Assembly (NCBI GenBank): GCA_030620095.1
Contig: JAUTXW010000561.1
Span: 1,938,001 to 2,002,000 of the forward strand
Direction: 5' to 3'
Source: Kuschelorhynchus macadamiae
Taxonomy: Eukaryota; Arthropoda; Insecta; Coleoptera; Curculionidae
Length of the DNA stretch: 64,000 nucleotides
The notes below the pieces were generated by a model. That model did not search any database, was not told where the DNA came from, and saw only the letters and a list, made by a program, of their open reading frames with translations. Shown here piece after piece: positions 15,600 through 34,170 of the stretch (positions are counted from its first letter, which is position 1; each line of letters starts with the position of its first letter). The translations under genes were made by a program, and so were the position numbers.

Positions 15600-17380
15600 T
15601 GGTTGCATTGCATTGCACCTTGTTGTAATAAATGTAGTTTTTACTTTGTCCAAAATTCCATTTTGTTGTTCAAACCAAGCAGACCCGTAAGGACTTTTTG
15701 TCGGAACAGACGCACTGGGTGTGAAGGAGTTAAATATAACAAACCACAAAGCAATCATCTCTACGAAATCAGCTACAGCTTTTGCTTTCTCTTTTTCACT
15801 TCCAGGAAGATACCGTTTTAAAGCAGTAGATATCGTATTTGAAAAAATTTGAGCGGCCTTTGCAGCATTCTGTCGTTGAGATTTTTCACAAGTTATATGC
15901 TGCGTAGAAGGTTTGTGGCATGAACTAATTTCAGCATTAGTTGATTTTATAGGATCTTCAATCGGATGTTTTGAAATGATAGTTCCATCTCTAATATAAA
16001 TCCAGTGTCAACTAGCCAGTTCCTAATTAATTTTAAGAGATGCGGAGCATCTGCAAAAAATAAATTTTCTCTCCGGTGACTGGATGTAAATAGTATGTTT
16101 TATTAATACTAACATCTAGTTCTTTCCACAAGCCCATGTTTCCTCCTCCGCAGTCTGAAACACAAGCTACAACATAATATTTAATGTTATGGAGTTTCTC
16201 TAAAATTTCATCCAGTATAAGTTTTGTAATTTTCTGGTCAAAATCTACATAAATTTGTTGTTTTCATGGATCAGTTAATCCTCTAGCCATAATTACTTGC
16301 ATGTATTTATGCTCTCCGACAATTTCATCATTTTTTTGGTCGTACTCGAATGTTGAACATACTTTCACTTCGAACTTACATGAAAGAACAGTTAACCTCT
16401 GCATGTCTGTTTTAGTTTCAACGCAAGTATGCATAATTCTTAAAATATCACTAAGAATTCCATTTCTTAAATCCATAGTGCTGGTCCATCTGTGTAGAGT
16501 TGAAATGCCCGGCAGTGGATACTTCAGTTTTTGTCCTACATATATATATAGGCTCGTTTGCCAAAATATCTTAGAGTAAATGCTTTGGAAATTTCTTTAT
16601 TGGTCCATCTTGCCTTGGTCTTCCTGTTTAATAGAGCCTCAATTTGATTTTTACTTAAAAAAAGTGGAAAGAATTTCATTTGTATGAACATCAATTTTCT
16701 TTTGTATGTCTTCATTCTCACTGAAGTTTTGAGTTTTTTAAATTAACTTCTTCAATTTCCTTTTTATACTTTTCAAGTAACATCTTTTTCATTATTGTTT
16801 TCTAATACAAGGGCATTATACGAACGCTGCAGTTTTTCAAGATCAGTTTCTTCACTCGTACCAGGCAATTCATGAATCTCTGAAGAAACAGATTCAAGTT
16901 GCGGAAGCTGCACTTTTTCAATCTCCTGTATGATTTGACGCCTCTCTTTGATTTCTCGCCTCTTTTCCCTTTTAGTTGGAGTTAATGGGTCCTTTTTATT
17001 TGGCAACAAGTTTAGAGATGGAACAGCTAAAAAAATATATTGATTATTTTTTGTAAAATTGTTTTATTACATTAAGCAACTGACACCTAATAAATAATAA
17101 TTAAATAACTAATACTAGTAAATGAGTATTATTAATTACCATCTTTTTTTAGCCTTTTTGGAATTAGACACATTATTTCAGCCTGTATTTTATCTTCATA
17201 ATCGTGAAGAGTTAAATGTTTAATAAAAATCTTCTTGTGATTTGGGTCAAATTTGTCTTTCCTATGACATTTTATCACCCACTCCTTTCGCTTTACTTCA
17301 TTTGCTGGGAAAGAATGGAAAGCTATCTTTTCTCCACTCTGTTTTGCATACAGCTACGGCACAAATATATCCAAATATAT
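13869..17380 (-). pseudogene. P-element/THAP9-like transposase, disrupted
   Basis: From the 5' end on the minus strand: a THAP-like zinc-binding start near 17350 (CAVAVCKT, with a likely frameshift before GEKIAFHSFPANEV); an intron at 17027-17139 with GT...AG borders; a charged coiled coil (16773-17009); a segment containing LLNRKTKARWTNKEISKAF; the RNase H-like part with VVACVSDCGGGNMGLW and FADAPHLLKLIRNWL; QIFSNTISTALKRYL; the RLNQDCLEHFF block near 15470; and a C-terminal part GLICIAGYLARKFQEKY near 14460. Frameshifts (one near 14300, one near 16540), the TA tract and an unmatched 0.7-kb block interrupt it. Family knowledge: P-type transposases cut and paste DNA after THAP-domain binding of the ends. 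Confidence 0.85.
15504..15598. repeat. (TA)n microsatellite inside the P transposase
   Basis: About 95 bp of pure TA sits between the codons for NAMQP and THRLNQDCLEHFF of the transposase. Some coding sequence between these blocks is missing, so the tract replaced it or arose in a deletion junction or intron. Confidence 0.95.
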
Positions 17381-17729
17381 TATTAATTGATTTACACTTA
17401 TTATTATTTAAAAAGCCTCTAACAAAAGCCTATAAATAGTCTATTCAAAACAATTTATGATATTTTAAGAAAAAACCACGAAATTAATCACACACAAACA
17501 AGAAACCAAGCTTCAGACTTCGAAATCACAATTTAAATAATGGGAACGGATCGATAATCAGCTGTTTCTGTACAAAGATGACGTCAGAGTACCCCCCTGC
17601 CGTTTTCCCCGCCCAAGTTACGAGGCAACCTGTTAGTTCAACCAATCTTGGGTTAAGTTAAGGATAGAACGGCACCCTTTCAGTAGCCTAACATTTAGCA
17701 TATTTGAAATGAAATGAAACTGTACATAC

Positions 17730-17731
<2 letters not shown>

Positions 17732-17777
<46 letters not shown>
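17732..17777. repeat. (TA)n microsatellite
   Basis: About 46 bp of TA directly left of the long-TIR transposon that begins at about 17783. It is consistent with insertion at a TA target. Confidence 0.95.
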
Positions 17778-17780
<3 letters not shown>

Positions 17781-17782
17781 TG

Positions 17783-20456
17783 ATATCAACTTTAATATTT
17801 ATTAAATGGAACACCCTATATATTGATTTATTTTTACACTCATACATTCTACACTAAATTCTATACATAAAACATATATCATACCCTATGTCAATTCCTG
17901 ATAGTTTTCGAGAAAATGGCGAATGAAACTGTAAAAATTTCAATGAATAATTCCGTTTTTTGGAAAAACAAATGAAGATAGTTCCAATTTAATACTGTAA
18001 ATAGTGTTTGTTATGCAACTCATTGCATCTAATGTAACAATTAGGATACTTCGGGTTTACCGGGAAACCTAGTGAAAAATCACTTTCAAACGATATTTTC
18101 TCGTTTTATTTTAATGGGACCTACTCAACATCTAAATCTTTAAACAAATTTAAATACTTTTGCTATATCAAGTACTTTTCGAGATATTTCCAATTGCACT
18201 GTGCAGTTACCTTTTCAACGCTTAGGCTGATAAATAAGAAATATTACATTTCTGATCCAAGGTGGCTGTGAAATGAAGAAACACCACAGTTGCCATTCTT
18301 TTCTTCACCTTCTAATTTTAAAGTAGGTTCATTAGTTCAGACTTATTGTTTTGTTCAATGTAAGAATAAAAAAAACAAGCTATTAAAATTTGCAAACGTA
18401 CTGCTCAAAACTGTTTTTGCAAAAGGTGTATTTAACGTTTTGCGGTCATCAAATATAGGTACCAAGGAAGGACTGGGTTTTTGAATTTCGCATGACGTTA
18501 AATTGAGTTGTTAACATATAAAAAAGGAATAAAATGCCTATGATATGTTATCTGTAAGGCTAAGCATATTTTTTACTTGGCGGCAATGTCAATTGAGTAA
18601 AACCGAAAAATTAGTTAACCTTATAAATATAAATAACCTTACCTACAAAAAGTTATTTCAAAAGGATTGTTTTTTGATGTTTTCAAACCCTGTATAACTA
18701 ATCATTATTTATTATTCACTATAAGAAATATTGCCAGTCTACTTAAATAGGTCTTTTTTAAGGACACTACTGAGTAGCTTCAACTGTCATTACGCCACAA
18801 AACACTAATTTAAATAATATTCAAACAAAAAATCCTCTTAAGGCAAAAAAAACACGAAATAGAACTAAAGTTACATGAGTAATAAAAAAAAACAAAAAAA
18901 AAGGTCATCCATAGACAAGGTCTTCAAAACGTTGTCCATTAACTTCATAGCACATACGATTTTGTTATGAAACTCTTGTAAAATGTTTTCCATCTGCTTT
19001 GGAGTTATTTCTTCTATCGCCCTTGTAATTCGATTAATAAAGTCCACAAGATTTTCTAATGGTGTTTTGTAAACGTTTTGTTTAAACCCCAATATGAAAA
19101 ATCTAACGGGGGTGAGGTCAGGCGAACTCGCATTTGTACCTAACCAATTGTCGCCGAAGTTTTCTCTCAGGTAGTTAGTCGCTACTCTGGAATTGTGTGC
19201 AGGTGTCCCATCTTGCTGAAAATATACTTGATAGTAATAAACAATGGGTAAATTATCTATAAAATCCTCTATTGTATTTTGGAGGAATTGCAAATAATGT
19301 TCCTAGTACTCCAAACTACACGTTAACACCAAATCTTTCTTGGAATGCCCCTTCCCTTACCAAGTGCGGATTTTCGGTAGCCCAGTACCTAATGTTATTG
19401 CGGTCAAAAATTCCCATATCGCTAAATCGGGATTTATCTGAAAAAGAATTACTATCCGGAAATTGGGCTGTCTTTGTTGCGTATCAAAATACCAGTTGCA
19501 AAATTCCAAACTTCTCTGATAATCCGCTTCATATAAGTGGTGATGGATTTGGTATTTGAATGATTTAAAGCCATGCTTAGGTAAAATTTTTCGTGCACCT
19601 TTCACGGCCAATTCCACTGCACACTGCTTATTTGTCGTATTGATACAGTAGGATCGATTGCTATACACGCCAGCGTATTAATTTCAGCCTCTTCACTAAC
19701 TACGAAATTCTCGCCTGGCGGATTCCCTTCCGATTTTAAATACTTTTCCGACCCAGAAAAGTATGACTCATGGATTTCGGCGATTCGGAAATCGCTGTAC
19801 GTATGTTCTGGCTTCTTTGCGATTTTTTCTAGTTTCTCCGTATATCATTATCATATCAATTTGTTCTTCAGGAATAAAATACATTTTTAATAATTAAAAT
19901 TTAGAAAAAAATCTCGGAAAACGTAGTACTTATAATTACTGTTTAACTCTCAAAGCGAACCATCTGCATATTATAAGAAAGATGGCCATATACTTATGTA
20001 TTGTTTCAAAGCCTCCTTAGATTAGAAATTTAATATTTGTCAGCCTAAGCGTTAAAAAAGTAATTGCACAGTTCAGTTGGAAATATCTCGAAAAGTACTT
20101 GATATAGGTATAGGGTATCATACACAAAAGTATTTAAAATTGTTTGAAAATTTAGATATTGAGTAGGTTTATAGATCGTCCCCTTAAAATAAAACGAGAA
20201 AATATCGTTTGAAAGTGTTTTTTCACTACGTTTCCGGGTAAACAGGAAGTATCCCAATTGTCACATTAGATAATAAAAAACACTATTTACAGTATTAAAT
20301 TGGAACTATCTTCATTTGTTTTTCCAAAAAACGGAATTATTCATTGAAATTTTTAGAGTTTCATTCGCCATTTTCTCGAAAATTATTAGGAATTTAAAAA
20401 TTCAAAAATAAATCAATATAAAGGGTGTTCCATTTAAATTATTAAAGTTGATAGAC
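17783..20456 (-). mobile_element. Decayed long-TIR IS630/Tc1-mariner-type transposon
   Basis: The ends are inverted copies of about 410-450 bp: atatcaactttaat near 17784 against attaaagttgat near 20445. Shared inner phrases include ggaacaccct/agggtgttcc, cgccattttctcga, gaaagtgtttttcac, and cttaggctg/cagcctaag. The body carries a broken transposase on the minus strand. The sequence right of 20456 (ctggttaaaccag) may be the true tip, since ctggttcaaccgg precedes a related phrase at 37430. Confidence 0.75.
18871..19884 (-). pseudogene. Mariner-superfamily transposase, frameshifted
   Basis: The start codon is at 19884-19882 (MYFIPEEQIDMIMIYGE), a typical N-terminus of this insect transposase group. 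In one frame near 19450 the first catalytic region reads FSDKSRF, followed by WATENPHLVREGAFQ. The middle has FQQDGTPAHNS, with the second Asp, and the end has SPDLTPVRFF, where the usual third Asp after TP is replaced. Several frameshifts and stops separate the blocks, and the 3' end runs into a phenylalanine-rich low-complexity tail. It is not functional. Confidence 0.8.
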
Positions 20457-20594
20457 TTTCTGGTTAAACCAGAAACGGCAATTTATACCGCGAAAATCTC
20501 CCTCATAAGTAACTATATATTACTGTAAAATTTCATGTTAATAGTACTTATCTTAAAAAAGTTACAGCCTTGTTAGCAATTTCGTGGTACCCAG

Positions 20595-20599
<5 letters not shown>

Positions 20600-20649
<50 letters not shown>
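20600..20649. repeat. (TA)n microsatellite
   Basis: About 50 bp of TA to the left of the PLE-type end. The same kind of tract resumes on its right at 21043. Confidence 0.95.
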
Positions 20650-20653
<4 letters not shown>

Positions 20654-20744
20654 ATTTTTACTCCTTCACGGATGGAAAAATACAATGTGTTTTCATTCCG
20701 GGTGTACATCCGTTCACTACTGTCGTTCTGAAAAGAACAGTTTT

Positions 20745-20784
20745 GCTGACGTTTCGCCAAAATCACATTTGGCATTTTCGAAGC
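20745..20784 (-). ncRNA. Hammerhead-like hairpin, diverged core
   Basis: Minus strand: GCT, then TCGAAAA, helix II GCCAAA/TTTGGC with a short loop, then GAAA, CGTC and AGC. GCT/AGC would be helix I and CGTC carries the usual UC before the cleavage point. The CTGATGA core is replaced, so catalysis is doubtful. The ATG of an open frame (MPNVIL) lies within helix II. An identical copy is at 39370-39409. Confidence 0.4.
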
Positions 20785-20837
20785 TTTCTTTCTCGCGTCC
20801 GAATAGAGACTGAAGTGTTGGTGACTGCGACGCTTCC

Positions 20838-20844
20838 TTTTATA
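20838..20844 (-). promoter_or_regulatory. TATA box of the PLE-like end
   Basis: TATAAAA on the minus strand (GGGGGTATAAAAGG context), with an Inr-like TCAGTC about 31 bp downstream at 20813-20808. The spacing is right for RNA polymerase II. It would drive transcription through the hammerhead-like hairpin. Confidence 0.55.
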
Positions 20845-21040
20845 CCCCCACTCGGGGCCGAAGGTTATATCTGCGCAGGCGTTGGTCGTTATTTATGTTT
20901 TCCGGATGGTGCTGTTGTTGTTGCGCTAATTGCGCTTGAGTTTTTGCGATTTTAGATTTGTCTATTATTGTCTTCCATACTGTTGGTAGAAATTGAAAAG
21001 CAAGGTGATTTAAATAAAAGGGACGAATCATTAAAACTAC

Positions 21041-25661
<4,621 letters not shown>

Positions 25662-25725
<64 letters not shown>
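25662..25725. repeat. (TA)n microsatellite between two transposons
   Basis: About 64 bp of TA separating the Tc1-type element from the next long-TIR element. Confidence 0.95.
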
Positions 25726-27908
<2,183 letters not shown>

Positions 27909-28263
27909 TATACTACTGTGTATGCATATCCCGGTATAATAAACATCAAAATAATTTTAAAATGTAGTTATAAAATAATTGGAAAATTAAAACTAATGGT
28001 ATTTGCTTTCAGGTATTTTCTGTGTAATGTAATGTAAATGCTTGTAATATGTATTATATTAATAATACATCTTACAAGCATTTATAACATCTCCAATATA
28101 TTTTCGGCTAGGACACGATATGCTAAAATGATTTAAATAATACAGTCCCTAAGTAACCTACTCAACTACAACTTCCAACTAAGCCGGGCAATGTACGGAA
28201 ATATTGAAATAATTTAAGTAAAGCAGTCGCCAAGAAAATGTTGTTAAAAAATAATCTAAATAC

Positions 28264-29098
28264 TAGAGATGTGTAAGTCAGGAGTGAGCTGGCTCAAAGA
28301 ATCAGCTGAGTTAAGTGAGTCACTGAAGCAGTTCCACAATACAGATCTTTTTCGATTCTGACTCACCTCTCAATTCCAGTGTAACGGAGCGGGGACGACT
28401 TGCGACGATGAAGAGCCGCCGAAAGAGTCGAATTGCATTGCAATATGTGCTGTTTGTTACATTCTGGATACGGCGCGACTTAACGGTCTTAACTCTTTAG
28501 GTTTTATCTTTTTATTTCGGCTGTTTAGATGCAAAATAAATACAAATATAGATATTAGATATGGTTGGAACTGCCTATTGGTAAATACGCTTACAAAATA
28601 AGACAATTTACTCTTTAAGAAAATAATGTAGGTTGAAAAATGTAATAAACTTAAATATTATTTATTCTGTAACATTATGGAAAAGAACATATGATGACTT
28701 TTTTTTCAGCAATATCATAAAGTCGTTTTTAATATTAATTATACAAATATCTGTAGGTTTTAATACCTATCTTAAACGAAATAAAAAAGAGCCTAATTTA
28801 TTTGATAAATCTGCTACAGAAATTCTACATAGTCAGACTGTATAACGTTAAAAATTAAAACACTAAACTTGACCAATTCGTCACGGTGATTCTTCGCCGT
28901 ACTAGCCGAGCACAATATCCCATCCACTGTCCTTTACAACTATGAGCCGCCAGGGTGGCAGAACCGTGGTCCGGGAGTCAAGTTAGAAGTTAGAGTTAGA
29001 AGTGTATTTCGCTCTCGCAGCTCAATTGAGCTGACTCAGTAAAGTGAGGCAGAGTCAGTGAAGCGCATCATTAAAATGAGTTACATATCCCATCTCTA
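28264..29098. mobile_element. hAT-type MITE with perfect 8-bp target duplication
   Basis: The element is 835 bp and bounded by ctaaatac on both sides (28256-28263 and 29099-29106). The ends are tagagatgtgtaa on the left and, as reverse complement, tagagatgggatatgtaa on the right. Subterminal gtgagtcactgaag and gctgactcag phrases recur in both orientations. There is no coding capacity. The 8-bp duplication and the TIR start fit hAT elements. Confidence 0.85.
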
Positions 29099-29106
29099 CT
29101 AAATAC

Positions 29107-29855
29107 GTTCGAATCCACATGACGGTAGTGGGAACTGGTTAAGCTCCGCCTTCCGTTTTCTATTCTCCAGGGTCAGCCAACGGACTGTTCCTAGCCGTTT
29201 GGAAGAAATGCACTCTTAACATTGTGATTTGATGACAAAAAAGAAGAATCTAGGTCAACTGACCTGACTTATAAGTTATTTAATTGCCCTTTTAGCCTTA
29301 ATACTTTTAATATTAATAATAATGGTTTATTAACGCATATAATAAAGTAGTACAGTTCATTTTTTAACCGAATATATTTTTTAATATTAAGTTTAAATAA
29401 ATGTTTATAAATAGTTATACAACTGAAATAATTATTAAATATTGTAAAAATATTTTTTTGCCAAAATTTATTAAACATAATGTTTTCATTGCTTTCAAAA
29501 CAAGTAATTCATTGACCCATAAGCCTGCTAATTTATTTTTCAAATCAGGGGTCTATTAATACATTAAGGTGAATTGTGAAATGATTGCGTAAATTCAATT
29601 TTAATAAATAATTAGTGTTCGCTAAGACAAAAACAAGCTCTATTCTTACATGCTTAATGACGGTTTAGGTGTTGTTTTTTATCATAAAAATAAATGCAAT
29701 TTTTGTATTATCCGCGTATTTTTTCATATGCTGCTCCAAAGAGTAAAACAAGGAACCATTTTAATATAGTTTAATAACGGAGGATTGATTTGGTTTAATT
29801 TATTACGTCATTTAAAAAGTCGTGTTTGTTTAATAGCCAATGTTTCTTTTTATAG
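29107..29855. other. End of intron 2, no gene seen
   Basis: AT-rich. It ends in tttctttttatag, the acceptor of the exon at 29856. Confidence 0.5.
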
Positions 29856-30048
29856 AAAACTTGATGATTCGCCCTTGGAGGAAAGAAAAATTAAAACTGT
29901 GCAATTTGCCGATGGTATTAAACCCGGATATGGTACATCCCCCTCTGCGGGCGAAGATTTATCTTCTCCCCCACCTCCGAAGCAAAAACTGCCCAAAGAG
30001 AAGCGGTTCAAAAAAGTCAAGCTCGGCAGAAAGGGTGGCAAGAAGAAG
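29856..30048 (+). CDS. Host gene exon C: KTVQF motif and basic patch
   Basis: This exon has 193 nt, phase 2 in and phase 0 out. The acceptor is TTTTTATAG and the donor AAGAAG|GTAAAG; a second donor six bases on (GTTGGT) is weaker. It encodes RKLDDSPLEERK, then IKTVQFADGIKPG, an acidic Ser/Pro part (SPSAGEDLSSPPPP) and a lysine-rich tail with KRFKKVKLGRKGGKKK. KTVQF fits the general RVxF pattern by which proteins dock protein phosphatase 1; that is an inference from five residues. The basic tail could be a nuclear localisation signal. Confidence 0.85.
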
Positions 30049-31719
30049 GTAAAGGTTGGTAGCGCTTTTTTGTTTTGATTTTGCCAGTTTACTTGTTTTT
30101 TTTTGCGTAGGAGTAGATATATGATACAACATGCATGTTTATTTATATTATTAGTTATCAAATAAAAGAAATGTTACGATTCTTATACAATATAATATAT
30201 ACAAATATAATAAACACTTTGTGAAAGCTTACCTAACAGACTTGACTATTTTGAGATAAAGATGGGATTGGAATTAAAATACCATCGATTAACCCTTATT
30301 TCACCAGGCATTTGCGCAAGGCAGATCCTATCTGCCAATTCGCAGAATACTTAGTATAAATGGAAATCCAATTGCACAGTACCGTTGATTGAGGATAAGG
30401 CAGGATGCGCAAACTTACGGGCGAAAATGTTATCTAAAAAGTGCCCGAGAATGTGATAGCGCCACTCTCTAGCGAGCCTGAGATTTTTGTCGCTGGCGCG
30501 GCGTGTCAAAACACTCCCTTCTTGAGTCATATGGATAACGGTATTTCAGAGAGGTATTTCGTGTGATAAACATTCATATATTTTTTTAGTTATAAAAGGT
30601 GGTAAAGTAGTTAAAGTGGGAATGTGAGGCACAGAAACTACTAAAGCTACGATGTCAAAATTTTGGATTATTAAAAAATTTACCAACTTTAAGTTCATTG
30701 TTTTAATCTAAAAGGCACAAACTTCAATAAAACTGTTATTTTTAATTTTTAAAGATATAATTTAATGAAATTTGTTAAAAAAAAAGTTTTATTTTTTTTA
30801 CGTGCAAAATATTCATTAAATTTAATTTTTAGTTATTAAAAAGAACAGTTTCATTGATTTTCGCGCCTTTTGGATCAAAATAATAAAATTAGTTGGAAAA
30901 TTTTGAAAATTACAAAATTTTGACGTGAGGCCATTTTATTTATCAAAGTGATGGTGAGTTAAAACTTTCATGTAAAGAAAAATGTAATAAACACCAAAAG
31001 ACTTTTAAATAAGATATCACTCGACCCCCTTGGCATTTTTTTTCGCAAAATGGCGCCTAGCTGCCTTTTTTAAAGTAATTTTTTTTTTGTTTTTGCGCTA
31101 AAATGTAGCAAACATGCTCCCTAATGTAAAGTTCAAATTTGAAGAAAAAATGTTCCGGTCAATGGAACTATTTACGTCCTCGCAGTACATTTCTTTTAAA
31201 TGCATGAAAAATTAGAAAGACTTTTTCGTTGTGTATATAGCTCAACACTGTTATGCTGTCTTTTTAATATTTCACTATAAACGGGAGCTACAAAATGAAC
31301 CTGCAATATTTTAAGAAGATGTATAAATTATTATTTCACATTTCATATAAACACTTTAAATACGTATTGCCGTAAGGGGTGCCACGAAGAGGACGTGGGC
31401 GTTGACTAGCCTGAAGTAGTAAAATTTGTAAATTACAGTCCGAGTTCTCAAAGCACATTTACATAGTACAATGTAGATTTTGCAGATCCCCATCTTCTAC
31501 AAAATCGAATATTAAGAATTAATCAAGTGTTTTAAGTGTTAAGTTCTCTAAAAAAATTCTAGAGCTCAAAGTAATCAATATTTCCGTTTAAGAAAAAAAG
31601 ACAAACCTAGCAACTGAAAACTTTTTGGGCAATTTATTAAAAGAAAAAAGCATTGCTGTAAAAACATTCATTAACATGTAGTTATCTTCAACAAGAAAAA
31701 GTTTGGAAGACCAACGAAT
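30049..31719. other. Intron 3, left part; no gene seen
   Basis: Mostly AT-rich sequence without recognisable coding or TIR structure. A GC-richer stretch at about 30380-30540 has no open frame of note. Confidence 0.4.
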
Positions 31720-33960
31720 GACATTTGGTTCTTTCTCTTTATTATAAGTCACCTGGATGCTTCGAATTTTTAAGAGAAAATGTGTTATTTTCATCGGATT
31801 CGAGTTTAAATTTAAAAACGGGTTTGGAAAACACTTTAACAGGGGTATTAGAAATAAAAGTCGAAATCATGTCTAGAAGAGAACGAGCATGTGTAGTGCT
31901 TTTTGATGAAATTTATTGAGAGCCGATAGTGACAATTGAAGCATACAAGGATTTGGTAAAAACAAAATCGCTAATTCAGCTTTAGTGTCTTATATTAGGT
32001 ATTTGAGAAATGGAAAATCACATTATGATATTTTACTTCAAATGGACTGGTAAAAGTAGAGATACTGGCATAGGTAAAGTCTGTCTCATTTTATATCGTC
32101 TTGGCTTTTTGCGGTCCCAACCGCAATAAACTGTTTACCCGCTTCTTATCTTTATTTTCTTGTCCTTACCTATTGTTAGTGGGTAAACCCATCAATAAAT
32201 AATTTATTCGTACTTGAGGGACCAGACAGGGGCGGGCCAAGTAAATGTCGATTACGTATCGCCTGATGTTAGTATAGCAGTGTTGACTGGGCCGTTTTAC
32301 CGTGTGTTTCGAAAAAGCTTCTTACGAGTATATCATTGATTTTTCCGTTATGTCTCATCGAAATCACTTGTCATTAGATGCAAAACAAATTGTGAAAAAT
32401 GTGTATGAATGTTTAATAAGTAGAGGATTCATTAAACAAGAAGAAAAAGAAACCTGCCTACTTACAAAAACACCAGTATCCTCGATAAAGGATATTGTTC
32501 ATAGTGAAGTATTGCATAAAAGAAAAAAACGTAGTGATTTTCAATCTCACCGTCTGGACAATAGTGAACAGGATATAATAAGAAGGAAAATATATTCTCT
32601 TTATCAAAGCCAGATTGTCCCTACTTTGGATAAACTGAAAAAGAAGTTAGAAGAAGATGCAATCAATATAAATATTAGCCGTGCCACCCTACATTTCTGA
32701 CATATGTTATTTAGGGTCTACAAAATGTATAACTTTTTCCATTCGATCTAGTTTGTGATCAGGGCACCAGCAATAGTAACAGAAACAAATCCTATTATTA
32801 CCACCAATAATTGTAAATATTTACTATATTTGTTGTTCCTCATTTATTAAAAAGCTTAAGAAATTACATTCTAAATCCGAAGTTAAAATTTCAAATAAAT
32901 AGAATTTCTGTATCGTGGCAAGATATAGTTAAAACCTACTTAATAGATAAAGAAAGCAAAACTACTAGTGTCTTACCGAAAATTACGTATCCAAACACTT
33001 GGCAAAAACGAGAGTCAAACTGGCTGTCCAGATTTTCTCAAATTCATTTGGTGCTGCTATAAAGACATCTTTTCAATTGCATGCAATAGTAGAGTGATAC
33101 TTCCGAAAATACTGCGGACTTTTTGAACAACATAAACACTATATTTTTCTCTCAATAGCTTTATTACTTTATTCAATGCAAATCCTGATTGATGACCCCT
33201 ATCTGCTCAACATGGCACGTCGTTAAACAACTTAAGATTTGGACTAAATTATTTTAATTCAATTGATAGATGCGAAAATATTATAAAAAAATATATTACT
33301 GCATTAATGGATTTATTTGGAACCTTAAATATTTGGCAGATACCTTTGATTGTAAATATGTTTTAACTAAGCATCTAAATCAGGATCACCTAGAAAATGT
33401 ATTTTCTGTAATTCGAAATTGGTCTGTATACAATGCAAAACCAAGTGTGGAACAATTTCGACTTGTTTTGCAATGCAACGTTACTAGGCAACATTACTAT
33501 TAGATTGCAAAAAGCATTAGACAGTGAAAATTGTGAAGAAGATAGCCAAGATTTTTTACGATTGGACGAGAATCAGACAAATTCACTTTTAATTCCAGAT
33601 ATTGAAGCCAATATTAGATTATTCTGGATATGCATCTATAAGCAGTATTAATAGTTCAGTTTTTTCTAATTTGGAAAATTCAAATTTATTCGATAGTACC
33701 GTAAATCTGCAAACTTATTCTAATGTTTATGTTTCTGAATACTTCGATAAAATTTTGGTACAGAAGAGAAAATGTGAAAACAATTGTGAAGATTTTTTGA
33801 TAAAAGATAAATCGGAAGTAAGCTATAAGTAATAAAAACTTTGCTCAATCAAATAACCTGTCTTCTCTAAAAAAGCCGACAAACGATTTTTAAATTTATG
33901 TCAAAACATTATACAATCCTTTAATGAACTTTATCACACACAGCAATAATATATGCAAGT
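31720..33960 (+). pseudogene. Second P-element/THAP9-like transposase relic
   Basis: + strand blocks, in order but in shifting frames: LSLYYKSPGCFEFLRENV and RRERACVVLFDEIY near 31725-31915; NSALVSYIRYLRNGKSHYD near 31970; then after a foreign insert, NRISVSWQDIVKTYLIDKES near 32900, NTWQKRESNWL near 32995 and KHLNQDHLENVFSVIRNW near 33370. All are hallmarks of P/THAP9 transposases, where HLNQDHLENVF parallels RLNQDCLEHFF in the element at 12997-17631. No THAP domain or TIRs were found. Many stops make it inactive. Confidence 0.75.
32302..32700 (+). pseudogene. Tc1/mariner-type N-terminal HTH fragment
   Basis: This 132-residue open frame begins with a possible start at 32302, but the homologous part starts at MSHRNHLSLDAKQIVKNVYE (32350). 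It contains a helix-turn-helix-like part, then HKRKKRSDFQSHRLD and RRKIYSLYQSQIVPTLDKL, and ends ISRATLHF. This is the N-terminal DNA-binding half of a common insect DDE transposase (IS630 type). The catalytic half is absent. It sits inside the second P-like relic, so it inserted there (roughly 32090-32710) and then decayed, or is a truncated copy. Confidence 0.6.
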
Positions 33961-34039
33961 CAATTTATCAAAATATTATTATTATATTATATTAGATAAA
34001 GTAAATATAATTAATCCAAACTTAGACATATTAATAGAC

Positions 34040-34170
34040 AATAAATTCTATAAAAAAATATAATTATAAATCTCACCGAAAATTATTGCTTTTATCTACA
34101 AAAACCAATAATTCAATATTGAGATTTTTGATAATTGTCTTTGTTAGGTCTTCGAGAACTAGTTGGGCTA
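34040..34170 (-). pseudogene. Inverted PLE reverse-transcriptase fragment
   Basis: On the minus strand the text tagcccaactagttctcgaa, then gaagacctaacaaagacaat and tatcaaaaatctcaatattga, matches the + strand sequences at 34368-34387 and 36565-36600. It is therefore an inverted, diverged copy of the same PLE segment, about 200 bp away. Confidence 0.7.

Larger units (their letters stand above)
12997..17631 (-). mobile_element. P-element/THAP9-like DNA transposon
   Basis: The terminal inverted repeats start AGGTTGCCTCGTAACTT on both sides (12997-13013 and 17615-17631). A second inverted motif, TGACGTCATCTTTGT, lies ~15-20 bp further in on each side. The flanks GTTAGGT and GTTAGTT look like a 7-8 bp target duplication with one change; P elements make 8-bp duplications. 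The interior encodes a THAP9/P-type transposase on the minus strand. A (TA)n tract lies inside the gene, and 14720-15400 is not recognisable as transposase. At 4.6 kb it is near full length but inactive. Confidence 0.85.

Noticed and set aside
29850..30161. Minus-strand open frame over exon C
   Set aside because: It is the shadow of the + strand exon, whose splice sites and phases agree.
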